Shown here piece by piece: positions 21,342 through 28,594 of a stretch of DNA of 64,000 bases; position 1 is the first letter of the stretch; each line of letters begins with the position of its first letter. The position numbers and the translations under genes were made by a program. The stretch is from a virus, in the IMG/VR virus record IMGVR_UViG_3300028920_000022, positions 62,001 to 126,000 of that record, one strand, 5' to 3'. The notes beneath the pieces were generated by a model that ran no database searches, was not told where the DNA came from, and saw only the letters and a list, made by a program, of their open reading frames with translations.

Positions 21342-21670
21342 TTGGTATTCCCGTTGCATTAGCGGTTTTATTCGGTATAATTTTTATAATACATATGTGG
21401 GACTACATTCCCGCCATCTATTACACTATCATAAAACCCGAACTCAAATTCGTTCTTATCGTTGAGCCATCGCCTTTTAGGCGAAATGAATCATATGTTA
21501 TTGGACAATATAATCAAGCGAAAGCAATCTGGATTGGTCGTTCTATTGTACGTAGGAATCCTTATACTGAGATTCGAATTGCTTCCGCAACCTGTGTTGT
21601 TGCACGAGGCACACGAATTCTTTACGACGGAAAAACAGGACACAACAGCACAACTCCGGTCTGGTCATAG
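21338..21670 (+). CDS. Single-TM protein, 110 aa
   Basis: N-terminal membrane segment (PVALAVLFGIIFIIHMW) then a soluble beta-rich domain. ATGA overlap. Unrecognised. Confidence 0.7.
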   Translation: MIGIPVALAVLFGIIFIIHMWDYIPAIYYTIIKPELKFVLIVEPSPFRRNESYVIGQYNQAKAIWIGRSIVRRNPYTEIRIASATCVVARGTRILYDGKTGHNSTTPVWS

Positions 21671-21671
21671 C

Positions 21672-21968
21672 ATGAAACGTTGGTTTAGATATTGGGCAGA
21701 ATATCCGTTTGCCCATAAGCTAGTAAAAGAAGAGAATTTCCTCTATCAGCAAGATGCTAGTGATCTTTTAATTAAAGATCATGTGCGAGAGTGGGCTGAA
21801 AGTACCGCAGATGGGCGAGCTATTTGTCGTTTAGAGGGGAGGTATATTAGGTGTGGTTTTGAACGAACAGATCCTCCACCACACATAAAACAACAGCAAA
21901 TTGATGAGTGTAGAAAAAAGATTGAATATCAGGTACAACGATTGCGGGAACTGATAAATGACTGTTAG
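21672..21968 (+). CDS. Hypothetical protein, 98 aa
   Basis: ATG 21672 starts just after the previous stop; longer readings overlap the previous gene. N-terminal aromatic/basic stretch, then a coiled-coil C-terminus (ECRKKIEYQVQRLRELI). Confidence 0.7.
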   Translation: MKRWFRYWAEYPFAHKLVKEENFLYQQDASDLLIKDHVREWAESTADGRAICRLEGRYIRCGFERTDPPPHIKQQQIDECRKKIEYQVQRLRELINDC

Positions 21969-22086
21969 ATATCCCGGACCTAAAAAGGCTTCATCAAATA
22001 ATCGTACATTCTTTTTATATTTTATTATTGCGCTGATTTTAACCGCAGGTTCTTTGGTTGAATATTATTTTTTTGATTCAAGGTAA
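21958..22086 (+). CDS. Single-TM mini-protein, 42 aa
   Basis: Overlaps the previous gene by 11 nt. Basic N-terminus (RYPGPKKASSNNR) then a membrane segment (FFLYFIIALILTAGSLV). Confidence 0.65.
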   Translation: MTVRYPGPKKASSNNRTFFLYFIIALILTAGSLVEYYFFDSR

Positions 22087-22091
22087 AATAA

Positions 22092-22355
22092 ATGTCAACT
22101 ACGATTAGAATTACAATAGGGTGCAAAGCTGGTAGTCAATATTGCGAAGGGTGTTCGTGTTACCAACAGTTGGATATAAATAGATATTGTCAGCTTTTTT
22201 CTACACCTTGGCAGACGCAAGGTATGGAAAAACCTATTGACTCCACCATGCTAGAATGGGATAATGTAGAGCGTAAATACTTGAGACATCAAAGCTGCTT
22301 GGAGGCAGAGGAAGATGTAATGGCAGCTTGGGAAGAGAGAAGAAAGAGGAAATAG
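22092..22355 (+). CDS. Cys-rich protein, 87 aa
   Basis: CKAGSQYCEGCSCYQ and further Cys suggest a zinc or Fe-S site; charged helical C-terminus (WEERRKRK). Unrecognised. Confidence 0.7.
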   Translation: MSTTIRITIGCKAGSQYCEGCSCYQQLDINRYCQLFSTPWQTQGMEKPIDSTMLEWDNVERKYLRHQSCLEAEEDVMAAWEERRKRK

Positions 22356-22371
22356 AAAAAGAGTAATATTT

Positions 22372-22452
22372 GGGGCAGTAGCATAGTCCGGTTTAATGCA
22401 GCTGACTTTTAATCAGAAGAATTCGTGGGTTCGAATCCCACCTGCCCCACCA
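22372..22452 (+). tRNA. tRNA-Lys-like (anticodon TTT), CCA encoded
   Basis: Acceptor GGGGCAG (22372-22378) pairs with CTGCCCC (22442-22448), A22449, then CCA 22450-22452. Anticodon loop CTTTTAA gives TTT. T-loop TTCGAAT. It is the only tRNA here that encodes CCA, and a minus-strand HNH gene ends 2 nt later. Confidence 0.9.
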
Positions 22453-22453
22453 A

Positions 22454-23251
22454 TCAACTTGAATGATTTTTAATTCTCTTTCGGATAGCGTTATCTGAAA
22501 CACCTAGTTGTCTTCCTACTTCTGAATAATTGGAAGATTTCAGTATTTTTTGTAGCTCTTCGGTTTTCGGCCAATTAATTTTGAATGTCCTTTTCCTGGT
22601 GCGAGCTTCACAGGAGTTACAACTTTTTGACTTTTTTCCTATCCTTTTACCACAGGAACATTTATTTATAGTATTAGGTTTGGGTGGTTTTGGTGGTTTT
22701 GGTGGAATTTTAGTTGGCGCTTCTGTGTTAATGTGCCTGATTCTATGGCAGTTTGAACATAGCAAATCGCATTTATCTAACTCTGGTTTAATTTTTTCGA
22801 TAGATGAAACGCTGGAACCGAAACCTGTTTCTTTTTGGTTTGGGTCTCTATGATGAAAGTCAAAAGCAGCAGGGTTTCCCGAGTATCCACAATCAAGACA
22901 TTTACCGCCAAGATATTTAACTGCTGCAATTTTTAATCGCCTTTGTCTATTGCGTGTCTGTTCTTTAAGACAACTTTTACACCACGATATGGGAACTCTT
23001 TGAGAGGAATCGGATCTTCTTTTTCTAGTAAAGAAGTCGTTTTTAATATCTTTTTCTTTCTTACAGTTAGAGCAGGTCTTTTTAGTTTTATTATTGCATG
23101 GTGGATATTTTTCTAATGTGACTGTGTTATGTTGTTTGTAAGGCGAGCAATCCAAACAATATTTCCTATTTTGTAGATTTACTATTTTATCGTTTATTGT
23201 TATATTTATTCTAAAGTTTTTTCCGCATAATGCGCATATTTTAGTTTTCAT
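22454..23251 (-). CDS. HNH homing-type endonuclease, 265 aa
   Basis: CLDCGYSGNPAAFDFHHRD ... DLLCSNCHRIRH is an HNH nuclease core, flanked by extra CxxC pairs (CALCGKNF, CSNCKKEK, CSCGKR ... CNSC). The C-terminus has a helix-turn-helix (NYSEVGRQLGVSDNAIRKRI), as in DNA-recognising homing enzymes. It is one of only two minus-strand genes and abuts the 3' end of tRNA-Lys, so it is probably a mobile insertion. Confidence 0.9.
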   Translation of the reverse strand: MKTKICALCGKNFRINITINDKIVNLQNRKYCLDCSPYKQHNTVTLEKYPPCNNKTKKTCSNCKKEKDIKNDFFTRKRRSDSSQRVPISWCKSCLKEQTRNRQRRLKIAAVKYLGGKCLDCGYSGNPAAFDFHHRDPNQKETGFGSSVSSIEKIKPELDKCDLLCSNCHRIRHINTEAPTKIPPKPPKPPKPNTINKCSCGKRIGKKSKSCNSCEARTRKRTFKINWPKTEELQKILKSSNYSEVGRQLGVSDNAIRKRIKNHSS

Positions 23252-23345
23252 TCGTCATCCTAATTGATTAAAATTGTAAATTTGTTCAATTAAGATGTTC
23301 AATTATTACTAGATCTGGAAAGAAAAATCTGCTAGAGTGCAACTC

Positions 23346-23645
23346 ATGTTAAAGTCCATATTCATTCTACGCCGAGTAAATTCCTCACAGATTTGTGGAG
23401 TAGTAACGAATTTTGAGTCGTTACCGCTAATGATCAAGGGAGCTATTACTCAGGACAGTGCCCAATCTTTATATTTCGAGGAATTCCAAGAAGGTGGCAC
23501 AATTCCAGTAAACAGCCGGTGGTGTTATATTTCTTCACAAGATCGTGGCGGTGGACACTTTTTTGTTGGAGTAGAAAAGCCAAACAAAAACGAATGGGAC
23601 AAGAATCTTATTGCTAAACAGTTATGGGGAATAGATAATTTCTAA
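23346..23645 (+). CDS. Hypothetical protein, 99 aa
   Basis: First + strand gene after the HNH insertion. A TAGAGT lies 7 nt before ATG 23346, but no -35 box is apparent. Beta-rich protein of unknown function. Confidence 0.65.
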   Translation: MLKSIFILRRVNSSQICGVVTNFESLPLMIKGAITQDSAQSLYFEEFQEGGTIPVNSRWCYISSQDRGGGHFFVGVEKPNKNEWDKNLIAKQLWGIDNF

Positions 23646-23770
23646 TGTACTTGTTAATCATTTTATTTTTCCTAGCATTCGTCCTACCATGTTTAATTGA
23701 CATGGTGGCGTTTTATGTGCTATTCTCTGGTTGTTGGGACATCAGAAAGAATAGAAAAAATGACAGATAA
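23645..23770 (+). CDS. Single-TM mini-protein, 41 aa
   Basis: TAATG overlap. MYLLIILFFLAFVLPCLIDM is strongly hydrophobic, with a basic end (RKNRKNDR). A promoter for the next gene lies inside it. Confidence 0.65.
   Translation: MYLLIILFFLAFVLPCLIDMVAFYVLFSGCWDIRKNRKNDR
23697..23726 (+). promoter_or_regulatory. Internal promoter for the 23760 gene
   Basis: TTGACA 23697-23702, 18 bp, TATTCT 23721-23726. Leader of about 27 nt with a purine-rich stretch before ATG 23760. Confidence 0.65.
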
Positions 23771-24461
23771 ATTCGACTGGGACGACTACGAAGATCCAAT
23801 AGATCCTTCAGAAATATGCGGAAGACGCATTGCGGAGGTTGTAGTTATTTGTGGCGGGTATCGGTTTGAATCCGAATGTATAGCTCCAGACGAAGAACAT
23901 TCGAATACTTTTGATTTATCTTGCGAGTTTGTGGAATCGCTAGGTGTTTCTGAGCCTAAACGTAAGTCTAAGACATTTTTGGTTTTAGATAACTATGGTA
24001 ATGACATGATTCCCAATCGTTTGGAAAATCGCATTATTAACGAAACTCCTTATACTATTGCTATTGATCGGGATAGCGGGGTTATTCACACGATTATTTT
24101 CCGACCAATCAAGATGCAAACCGATGATTTACGATCTGTTTCTAGCAATATGGTGGCTGCATTTATTTTTGGTTTTCCCGCTGACGAAGAGGAGTACGGG
24201 GTTCCAACCGAATATTTGGGCAAGTTGGATGAGCTAAAGCATCAAACGCGCCCATTTAGAATTGATGTGGACAGTTTTTGTTTGATGGAGTTTTGTGAGC
24301 GCGAGAAGTCTTACGATGATTTACAGCAGTCGGTTATTGTCGATTTGCGTTTTAATAAAAAGACTTTAAATATATGTCCAGAGTGGTGGCGTGAAACTTC
24401 CGTTTGGAAACCGCCGACAACCTGGACAAATGTGTATCTAAAGGATTATAGAAATGGCTGA
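23760..24461 (+). CDS. Hypothetical acidic protein, 233 aa
   Basis: Unrecognised, predominantly beta (VVVICGGYRFESECI, TFLVLDNYGNDMI). ATG 23760 fits the internal promoter. Its last codons are part of a 46-bp repeat shared with 26802-26847, where the same DNA is read in another frame. Confidence 0.75.
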   Translation: MTDKFDWDDYEDPIDPSEICGRRIAEVVVICGGYRFESECIAPDEEHSNTFDLSCEFVESLGVSEPKRKSKTFLVLDNYGNDMIPNRLENRIINETPYTIAIDRDSGVIHTIIFRPIKMQTDDLRSVSSNMVAAFIFGFPADEEEYGVPTEYLGKLDELKHQTRPFRIDVDSFCLMEFCEREKSYDDLQQSVIVDLRFNKKTLNICPEWWRETSVWKPPTTWTNVYLKDYRNG

Positions 24462-24462
24462 C
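24417..24462 (+). repeat. 46-bp direct repeat, copy 1
   Basis: Matches 26802-26847 at 45 of 46 positions. Spans the 3' end of one gene and the ATG of the next. Here the gene end reads ...TTWTNVYLKDYRNG. Confidence 0.9.
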
Positions 24463-24696
24463 AACGAACCGGATTGTTCAAATCCAAACAAAATAGTGTG
24501 GGTACCATTTTGGTATGGTGATCATTGGTGCGCGATTTATAATGGAACAATTGTTGGCTGGGTTAAACGCGGTGCGGGAACACCGGGTTATCCGTTATGG
24601 TTGTGGAAAACTGATGGTCATTGTGATGGCGTTGGTTCGTTAGACGAGGCTAAATCTGGAGTTATTGCTGCGTTGCAAAAGCAGGGCGTAATATGA
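24454..24696 (+). CDS. Hypothetical protein, 80 aa
   Basis: Trp/Gly-rich (VWVPFWYGDHWCAIYNG), suggestive of a small beta domain. Its first codons (ATGGCTGAC) come from the 46-bp repeat and are identical to those of the 26839 gene. Confidence 0.7.
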   Translation: MADNEPDCSNPNKIVWVPFWYGDHWCAIYNGTIVGWVKRGAGTPGYPLWLWKTDGHCDGVGSLDEAKSGVIAALQKQGVI

Positions 24697-24869
24697 GAAT
24701 TTGTTTATTGTTTGTATTTGCTATAGGTTGTGCGCCTGTAGTTATAGTAGTGCCTCCGTGTGCTCCTCCAGAGCCGGTTTGTCAATGTCCAGAAAAGGAA
24801 GAGCCTATTCCTGATGCACCGGACAACCCATACACGGACAAGAACTGGAAGATGGAAAGTGGATTCTGA
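24693..24869 (+). CDS. Proline-rich small lipoprotein, 58 aa
   Basis: ATGA overlap. LLFVFAIGC is a short signal with a lipobox-like end (A-I-G-C13), followed by a Pro-rich stretch (VPPCAPPEPVCQCPEKEE). Small Pro-rich lipoproteins include Rz1-type spanins, but no inner-membrane partner is next to it. Alternatively a surface exclusion lipoprotein. Confidence 0.65.
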   Translation: MRICLLFVFAIGCAPVVIVVPPCAPPEPVCQCPEKEEPIPDAPDNPYTDKNWKMESGF

Positions 24870-25053
24870 TAGAAAAATTGACTATTTTTTGGATTTTAAA
24901 CCAGCAGATTCCGTGGCAACATGCCAACCTTCAATAAAGAATTTGAAGAGAGTATTAATTGCTAACTACAAAGCAGATTGCGAAACTTCTGGCGAACCAG
25001 AGGATCCTGAACATATCGCATTCATAGAGAATTTTGGAAATGAAAAAAGTTAG
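24859..25053 (+). CDS. Hypothetical protein, 64 aa
   Basis: Best start is GTG 24859 after GGAAGATGGA, overlapping the lipoprotein gene. Two Cys; helical. Unrecognised. Confidence 0.6.
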   Translation: MDSDRKIDYFLDFKPADSVATCQPSIKNLKRVLIANYKADCETSGEPEDPEHIAFIENFGNEKS

Positions 25054-25222
25054 CATATCAAAGCTGGGAGGTTTGTTAGGCGATTTGATTGCGCAAACAT
25101 TCGCCCTGGTCACGGAAAACGAGGAAGGCTCCGCGCTTCAAACCAGATTACTTCAAATAAGATCCACAATCAAATCATTATTGTTTTGGTTGGATGCTTT
25201 AGAAAAAAATGAAAAAGATTAA
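25040..25222 (+). CDS. Hypothetical helical protein, 60 aa
   Basis: Overlaps both neighbours. Helices LGGLLGDLIAQTFALVTEN and LQTRLLQIRSTIKSLLFWLD. Unrecognised. Confidence 0.65.
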   Translation: MKKVSISKLGGLLGDLIAQTFALVTENEEGSALQTRLLQIRSTIKSLLFWLDALEKNEKD

Positions 25223-25376
25223 GATAGATATCCTTAATGGATACATACCGTTTAAACTTGAAATCAATGGACCACCAACTCCAGAACAAATTAAGCTCAT
25301 TGAGTGGCACGAGAAAAAGCATATCGAATTATACGCCAAGCATTTGGAACGAAAACTTCATCAGAAAAAGAATTGA
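25209..25376 (+). CDS. Hypothetical protein, 55 aa
   Basis: Overlaps the previous gene; reads MKKIKIDILNGYIPFKLEIN... with a His/Lys-rich helical C-terminus (WHEKKHIELYAKHLERKLH). Confidence 0.65.
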   Translation: MKKIKIDILNGYIPFKLEINGPPTPEQIKLIEWHEKKHIELYAKHLERKLHQKKN

Positions 25377-25379
25377 ATT

Positions 25380-25811
25380 ATGATTTATTCTAAATATCTG
25401 GATAGGCTTTTTAGCGAGCCAAAATATGTTGTAGATGCTATGTGTCGCATTATCAGGAAGGAATTTCCTGAATGCGGTGGAATTGTTACTGCCGATGGTA
25501 TCAGCGGCGTATCAATCATTATGCCTTTGGCGCTAAAGCTAAAGAAACCATATGCTATTGTTCGCCTCAAGAAAGGTTCTCACTCACACTTAAAAGTTGA
25601 GGGGCATCGAAACATAGATAATTATGTATTTGTGGATGATTTTATTGGTAGTGCCAAAACGTTAAGACGAACGTGTGCCACCATTTATAGCTGGAACAGA
25701 AGTCGCCCATGTGGCGCTGTACTTTATTGTGGTTTAGAAAAATTGGTTCCATATTATGTGAGAAAAGAAAAGTTTAAGGGAATTCCTATGGAGATCAAAG
25801 TAATTGAATAA
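25380..25811 (+). CDS. Phosphoribosyltransferase-like protein, 143 aa
   Basis: YVFVDDFIGSAKTLRRT (D86, D87) is the PRPP-binding loop of type I phosphoribosyltransferases, and ADGISGVSIIMPLAL is the usual early loop and helix. Enzymes of this fold transfer phosphoribose to bases or pyrophosphate. The substrate cannot be read from the sequence. Overlaps the next gene. Confidence 0.85.
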   Translation: MIYSKYLDRLFSEPKYVVDAMCRIIRKEFPECGGIVTADGISGVSIIMPLALKLKKPYAIVRLKKGSHSHLKVEGHRNIDNYVFVDDFIGSAKTLRRTCATIYSWNRSRPCGAVLYCGLEKLVPYYVRKEKFKGIPMEIKVIE

Positions 25812-26253
25812 CCTTGATCAAATAATCAAATTAGCAACCTCAATACGTAAAAAAGCCGAAGAGGTATGTGCATATCCTCGTTTGGACGGCTGGTGTGGAT
25901 TAACCGCAAAATATATTACCTTGTTAGCTGAGACCCAAGGGTTACACCCTACGTTGGTAGGCGGATTTTTCAAAGATTGGCCACATTGCTGGATAGAATA
26001 TTATGGGAAAATTATTGATATTACCGCTACTCAGTTCAGTCACGATGTACCTAATGTATTGATTACGCACAACAAAGACGAACGTTATATGCAGACCCGC
26101 GGTTGGGGAATGAAAAAACAAAAGGATTCTTATCCATATACAAAAGAATTTCATATTGATTGGCTGCCGATTGGAGAAGCCAAACGTTTGCATGTGGGTA
26201 GAAAAGGTAAGCTTATTGATAATGGTGGTGAGTTTGTTTTTAGGATTTCGTGA
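25804..26253 (+). CDS. Transglutaminase-like cysteine protein, 149 aa
   Basis: GWCGLTAKYITLL provides a candidate Cys nucleophile at a helix start, HCWIEYYGKIIDIT the His and Asp: the C-H-D order of transglutaminase-like folds. TTG 25804 (GGAG upstream) overlaps the preceding stop and is the likely start. Could be a peptidase or amidase; substrate unknown. Confidence 0.75.
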   Translation: MNNLDQIIKLATSIRKKAEEVCAYPRLDGWCGLTAKYITLLAETQGLHPTLVGGFFKDWPHCWIEYYGKIIDITATQFSHDVPNVLITHNKDERYMQTRGWGMKKQKDSYPYTKEFHIDWLPIGEAKRLHVGRKGKLIDNGGEFVFRIS

Positions 26254-26567
26254 ATCTTCGGCGCAAAAAGTTTCAGAAGCTTATTCCTGAATATATTGAG
26301 AGGGATTTTGCTGTTCGAGTAAGGGTGGAAAGGGGAGATTTTGAGTTTCCTGCGATTGTAATTTATATAAAACAAAACACTAATACATTCTATTTACATA
26401 TCAAAAGAAAAGGTGGAACATATAACACTCTATACAGCAGAGCTATAAAAAGAATATATTTAACTACCGGCTCAATAAAAGAAACCTATGCTAGAATAAA
26501 AGAGTTACTTATCGAAGATGGGCTGTTGACCCACGACGAAGTGATAATTCAGGACGTGATTAAGTGA
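26250..26567 (+). CDS. Tail-motif protein (ends VIIQDVIK), 105 aa
   Basis: GTG start overlapping the preceding TGA, with TAGGA upstream. Beta-rich core (FAVRVRVERGDFEFPAIVIYI) and a helix, then the C-terminal tail motif seen on about eleven proteins here. The core loosely resembles the trio at 44-45 kb. Confidence 0.7.
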   Translation: MNLRRKKFQKLIPEYIERDFAVRVRVERGDFEFPAIVIYIKQNTNTFYLHIKRKGGTYNTLYSRAIKRIYLTTGSIKETYARIKELLIEDGLLTHDEVIIQDVIK

Positions 26568-26836
26568 AACGTTTTGCAACAATATTTTTAATTTTATTGT
26601 TGGCGGGATGTTCTATAGTATTCGGAATACTGTTAGAACAACATTATTCTGTTCAGCGAGCTATGCGTATACTTCCCTCTTTACATACGGCAAGTAGGTG
26701 TGCTATATTGCGGGCGCATCTTGAGACATACCAAGAAGGAATGGCAGAGTGGGATATTAGATTAAACGAATGTATCGCATCGATGCCAAACAAATGTTTC
26801 AACAACCTGGATAAATGTGTATCTAAAGGATTATAG
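26564..26836 (+). CDS. Small lipoprotein, 90 aa
   Basis: GTGA overlap. ATIFLILLLAGC16 is a textbook lipoprotein signal and lipobox. The mature part is helical with several Cys. Its 3' end is the second copy of the 46-bp repeat, read in a different frame (NLDKCVSKGL). Confidence 0.75.
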   Translation: MKRFATIFLILLLAGCSIVFGILLEQHYSVQRAMRILPSLHTASRCAILRAHLETYQEGMAEWDIRLNECIASMPNKCFNNLDKCVSKGL

Positions 26837-26847
26837 AAATGGCTGAC
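26802..26847 (+). repeat. 46-bp direct repeat, copy 2
   Basis: 45 of 46 matches with 24417-24462. Here it encodes the end of a lipoprotein in another frame and supplies the start of the 26839 gene. Confidence 0.9.
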
Positions 26848-27033
26848 GGACAGATTGCAGTATTTTATATAGTGGGTGGGTCTCAGGTTGAATTAATCCA
26901 GAACGATGGGAAGTTTGTTGTTTCTACGCAAGTTGGCGAAGAAAAATCTACAGAATTTTTTGAGAGTATAAACGAAGCCACAAGGGTATACTCAAAAAAG
27001 TGTGACAATTTGTTGAGGGGTCGAAACGTATGA
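26839..27033 (+). CDS. Hypothetical protein, 64 aa
   Basis: Small beta-rich protein (IAVFYIVGGSQVELIQND). The start region is shared with the 24454 gene through the 46-bp repeat. Confidence 0.7.
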   Translation: MADGQIAVFYIVGGSQVELIQNDGKFVVSTQVGEEKSTEFFESINEATRVYSKKCDNLLRGRNV

Positions 27034-27416
27034 TTCCTCCAATAATTAAATATATGCGGTTTCTGTTGTCTAACCCGGAAGTTAGTCCCTCTGATGATGA
27101 TTATGTTATATTTGGTGGAACAAAAAACCAAGATCAAAATGAGTATGTCCATCAAGCTCTAAAAGGAATAGACACTTATGAGTTTGAGGAAGAAACCTGT
27201 CGGACTTTGCACAGCTCTTACCCACAATGGTTACAGGATTTTACTATATTGTTGCACGGTTATTCGCGAGACTATATACGAAATGTTGGTAATGATGGTT
27301 CATTATCTAAAGAAGAAAAGAGACACAAGTTGATTTCCAAATTACTCAGCTCATATGATAGTGGTATAATTCCCTCCGCGCCTATATGCACTTGTTCTGA
27401 GGAAAATACTGAATGA
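27030..27416 (+). CDS. Hypothetical protein, 128 aa
   Basis: ATGA overlap. Mostly helical; ends in APICTCSEENTE with a CxC. Unrecognised. Confidence 0.7.
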   Translation: MIPPIIKYMRFLLSNPEVSPSDDDYVIFGGTKNQDQNEYVHQALKGIDTYEFEEETCRTLHSSYPQWLQDFTILLHGYSRDYIRNVGNDGSLSKEEKRHKLISKLLSSYDSGIIPSAPICTCSEENTE

Positions 27417-27616
27417 AAAACATGGTCCAAAATTGTATTATGTGTGAGCACTTTAGGTTTGATCCTGGGTGTGGGGATTATTCTGAACTAACGCCAGGAG
27501 AAGATTGGTGTGCTAGTTGTGCTAAAAATCATTGGACTTTAGAGGGGTACAACGTATATACTGACCAATGGCGCAAAACTATATTGAAAGCCGGAGATTG
27601 TCCTGATTTTAGTTAG
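27413..27616 (+). CDS. Cys-rich zinc protein, 67 aa
   Basis: CIMCEHF ... GCGDY ... WCASCAK ... GDCPDF gives more than four Cys ligands. ATGA overlap. Similar in style to the many zinc miniproteins here. Confidence 0.7.
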   Translation: MKNMVQNCIMCEHFRFDPGCGDYSELTPGEDWCASCAKNHWTLEGYNVYTDQWRKTILKAGDCPDFS

Positions 27617-27635
27617 TATGAGGAAAGTAACAACA

Positions 27636-27998
27636 ATGTCTAAAGAGTGGCTCAAGAAATTAATAGGTAATAACCGCCTACTAGACGCGATTGTTTACAT
27701 CTTAGCTGTATGTTTAATAATGATCGCGATACAGCATTTTATAAACAACAATGTGTGGGAGGGAATAATTTATTTAATCTTTTGTGCGTTTTTGTGGATA
27801 AATGTTAAGCAAAGGCGTCTCATTGACAGCTATATAGACGAAATAATTCCAGAGTATCAAAAACTAAACGACAACACCTTAAAGGTGGCGGAAGAAGCTG
27901 CTGCCAAATACGAATATATTATCAACGAATATAGGAACAAAATCGAAGTTTTACAAGGAAACGCGCCACCAAAAGACAATACCAAATACTTAAATTAA
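27636..27998 (+). CDS. Two-TM coiled-coil protein, 120 aa
   Basis: Two membrane segments (AIVYILAVCLIMIAIQHF and GIIYLIFCAFLWI) then a coiled coil (ADEAAAKYEYIINEYRNKIEVL-like). ATG 27636 is spaced from GAGGAAAG; ATG 27618 is an in-frame alternative. Its TAA ends exactly where the tRNA-like RNA begins. Confidence 0.7.
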   Translation: MSKEWLKKLIGNNRLLDAIVYILAVCLIMIAIQHFINNNVWEGIIYLIFCAFLWINVKQRRLIDSYIDEIIPEYQKLNDNTLKVAEEAAAKYEYIINEYRNKIEVLQGNAPPKDNTKYLN

Positions 27999-28179
27999 CC
28001 ACGGGACTCAGTGTATCCAGCAAGCCCAACATCAACCATTTACCAACGCCTGGGTCTTTTTGACAGAAAAATAGCGCTATTTTCTACCAGGCAGAGGTTG
28101 GTTTGTGCGGCAGGTTTGTGGCTCTACTTGGGAGTATGCGGTCAGCTACTGTAGGCAGGTTCGAACCCTGTTCCGTGGA
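27999..28179 (+). ncRNA. 181-nt tRNA-like structured RNA
   Basis: Ends pair like a tRNA acceptor: CCACGGG 27999-28005 with TCCGTGG 28172-28178, then A28179. A T-arm follows the rules exactly: GCAGG-TTCGAAC-CCTGT, 28155-28171. The ~150 nt between carry no recognisable D or anticodon arm but fold strongly: ACCAAC+GCCTGG (28042-28053) with CCAGGC+GTTGGT (28087-28102), enclosing two hairpins, and GTGGCT 28118-28123 with AGCTAC 28144-28149. It fits exactly between a TAA and the next ATG (28182). Possibly an interrupted tRNA or a novel tRNA-like RNA. Confidence 0.6.
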
Positions 28180-28181
28180 CT

Positions 28182-28436
28182 ATGGATTTTGACAAAATAT
28201 ATCAGGAAGTAATAGAACTAGTCGCTATTTCTGGTAAACCAAGTTCTGTTGCGTTAGATAGGTTTCATAGTCATGATTGGGCGATTTCGATTCGAGAATC
28301 TTTTGAGTGTGATGTTAAATTCGAATGCCAAACTTGTGGGTTTTGGTTTTTTTATTGCACGGAAGATAAAAGAGTTAATGCATCTTGGTTTAAATACACT
28401 TGTCAAGAATTAACTATCAAAGATATAATCACTTGA
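28182..28436 (+). CDS. Zinc-ribbon protein with tail motif (ends TIKDIIT), 84 aa
   Basis: HSHDW ... FECQTCGFWFFYC provides a partial zinc site; the tail is TCQELTIKDIIT. Starts 3 nt after the tRNA-like RNA. Belongs with the 35952, 39351, 48101 and 55953 proteins. Confidence 0.75.
   Translation: MDFDKIYQEVIELVAISGKPSSVALDRFHSHDWAISIRESFECDVKFECQTCGFWFFYCTEDKRVNASWFKYTCQELTIKDIIT
28400..28429 (+). promoter_or_regulatory. Promoter overlapping the tail-coding sequence
   Basis: TTGTCA 28400-28405, 18 bp, TATAAT 28424-28429, inside the codons for the TIKDIIT tail. A leader of about 17 nt would lead to ATG 28454. Confidence 0.55.
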
Positions 28437-28453
28437 GTCTTTGGTATAGTCCT

Positions 28454-28594
28454 ATGGAAAACGAAGAACCACAAGAAGAACTTGAATTAATCATTGTGGA
28501 AAATATTCCAGAAAAAGAAGAAATTGTTTATATTGAGCCAGAAGTGTTGGATAAGATTTTAAAAGAAAAGAAGCCAGATTATGGAACCAATTAA
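28454..28594 (+). CDS. Very acidic small protein, 46 aa
   Basis: MENEEPQEELELIIVENIPE... is strongly negative, as in phage DNA-mimic or adaptor proteins. That role is only an inference. Confidence 0.65.
   Translation: MENEEPQEELELIIVENIPEKEEIVYIEPEVLDKILKEKKPDYGTN

Noticed and set aside
23310-23338. Leaderless promoter for the 23346 gene
   Set aside because: TAGAGT is well placed, but the expected -35 position (23310-23315) does not resemble TTGACA.
24693-24869. Rz1-type outer spanin
   Set aside because: The protein is a short Pro-rich lipoprotein, but no inner spanin overlaps or neighbours it and no lysis genes are nearby, so the call is not made.
27999-28179. tmRNA
   Set aside because: The acceptor/T-arm half fits, but there is no typical tmRNA 5' domain and no tag-like frame that I could see; length is about half of the usual.
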